This document shows positions 63,289-63,996 of a stretch of 63,996 nt of DNA, in pieces (the stretch's first letter is position 1; each line of letters begins with the position of its first letter). The notes beneath the pieces were generated by a model. That model made no database searches, was not told where the DNA came from, and saw nothing but the letters and a program-made list of their open reading frames with translations. The stretch is from positions 1 through 63,996 of the IMG/VR virus record IMGVR_UViG_3300008216_002988; one strand, written 5' to 3'. The stretch comes from a virus. The position numbers and the translations under genes are program-made.

Positions 63289-63723
63289 ATGAATAAACTT
63301 GGAAATGGACGATTCGCGCATTATGCAGTGGGTGTCAACAACGTTGGGTCTTATCAGGTGGCAGGGGTACCCTTTATTACAGGGTCAAACGGCTTAAGAA
63401 CTGGCCAAGAAAAGAAAATCAGTTTCCCAATGGTTACAAAAAGAGTGTCAGTGATGAGGCACACTAGCGCATCTGCAGGAAAGATGCGTGTGCATTTCAA
63501 TTCTACCGGTTCCGGAGCAGTCGTTGCCGGATATCACTTTATTGAGCTAGACAGCGATGAGGACTCTTTTGACTTTGGAATTAAATGCAAAGAGATTTAC
63601 GTTTCCAACGCCGGCTCAGCCACACAAGAATTTAGAATTTACGCAGAACTAACTCAGATTCCAACAGGTTCGATGTTCACTTTAACTGGCTCTGGTTTAA
63701 CAGAAGAACCAACAGCGCGGTAG
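63289..63723 (+). CDS. Virion structural protein, unknown (possible decoration or fibre)
   Basis: A 144-residue, beta-rich protein (GSYQVAGVPFITGS, KKISFPMVTKRVSVM, GKMRVHFNSTGSG, KEIYVSNAGS), consistent with a single beta-sandwich domain. I recall similar proteins in marine phages among structural genes. No enzymatic motif is seen. Its own candidate promoter suggests separate, late expression. It could be a capsid decoration or fibre-tip protein; that is speculation. Confidence 0.6.
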   Translation: MNKLGNGRFAHYAVGVNNVGSYQVAGVPFITGSNGLRTGQEKKISFPMVTKRVSVMRHTSASAGKMRVHFNSTGSGAVVAGYHFIELDSDEDSFDFGIKCKEIYVSNAGSATQEFRIYAELTQIPTGSMFTLTGSGLTEEPTAR

Positions 63724-63735
63724 GGAGAGCTTACA

Positions 63736-63996
63736 ATGGGCTTTAATTCAGGCGGAGGCAGCGGCGGAGGTTTCAGTTCCGGTACCGGAGACCTCGACGG
63801 CGATCAGACAATCAATGGCAATGTTACCGTTAACAATGGCGACTTGAAAGTAACGGCTGGTATTATCTCCGGCTCCGCATGTATTTCCGGATCAACTCTT
63901 CAACTAGAGGCATTTAAGACAAATCGCCTATTTGCGCAGGTCTCTTCAAGTCTAGCGATGGGCGGCGGCACCACAGTAGAAGGTGGCCAGTATTGG
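63736..63996 (+). CDS. Fibre-like protein, N-terminal part (cut by window end)
   Basis: ATG at 63736 follows GGGAGAGCTTACA and opens 87 codons to the window edge. The start is Gly/Ser-rich (MGFNSGGGSGGGFSSG), followed by DQTINGNVTVNNGDLKV and AGIISGSACISGSTLQL, short beta-repeat segments typical of phage fibre shafts. Length and function of the rest are unknown. Confidence 0.6.
   Translation, partial: MGFNSGGGSGGGFSSGTGDLDGDQTINGNVTVNNGDLKVTAGIISGSACISGSTLQLEAFKTNRLFAQVSSSLAMGGGTTVEGGQYW

Overview
The window is a gene-dense stretch of a large tailed bacteriophage with a contractile tail, related at a distance to T4 (Caudoviricetes, myovirus morphology). Every supported gene is on the + strand. 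Genes abut or overlap, often with ATGA, GTGA or TAATG junctions, and no intergenic gap exceeds about 55 bases. The phage assignment rests on a gp17-type terminase ATPase/nuclease, a gp20-type portal, a gp21-type prohead protease, gp25- and gp6-type baseplate wedge proteins, a gp55-like late sigma factor and gp61/gp46/gp47-type replication-recombination proteins. The host cannot be read from the sequence. Several small conserved proteins resemble, from memory, proteins of marine T4-like phages, so an aquatic host is a plausible inference only.

Layout. (1) 1-920: the tail of an upstream gene and a RecB/Cas4-like nuclease with Fe-S cysteines. (2) 930-14871: a 14-kb glycan island with GT4- and GT2-type glycosyltransferases, two methyltransferases, a sugar epimerase, a UDP-sugar dehydrogenase-like protein and a nonulosonic (sialic-like) acid set: two sialyltransferase-like proteins of different families, two CMP-sugar synthetases, a D-2-hydroxyacid dehydrogenase and a NeuB-type synthase. 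(3) 14885-16617: small proteins plus the late sigma factor. (4) 16617-50112: baseplate, hub and fibre genes, including two paralogous hub-type proteins with different hydrolase domains (SGNH and lysozyme-like), gp25, gp6, and very large proteins of 1807, 3042, 1046 and 1314 residues. (5) 50112-54708: RuvC-like nuclease, primase and a single-chain Mre11-Rad50 (gp47-gp46) fusion. (6) 54753-56152: small membrane proteins (possible lysis set) and a zinc-binding protein. (7) 56154-63996: DNA packaging and prohead genes, a ribosomal protein bS21 homologue and the start of a fibre-like gene.

How it may fit together. The gp55-like sigma factor would direct host RNA polymerase to late promoters. The few real intergenic gaps share a motif (AAATACTAATTA and variants) about 30 bases upstream of start codons, a candidate for its target. 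The glycan island could build and attach an acidic sugar to the virion, to phage DNA or to the host surface; the sequence does not say which. The tail-tip hydrolases probably help open the cell envelope. Major capsid, tail sheath and tail tube genes were not found in the window. I saw no tRNA, CRISPR array, insertion sequence or attachment site.
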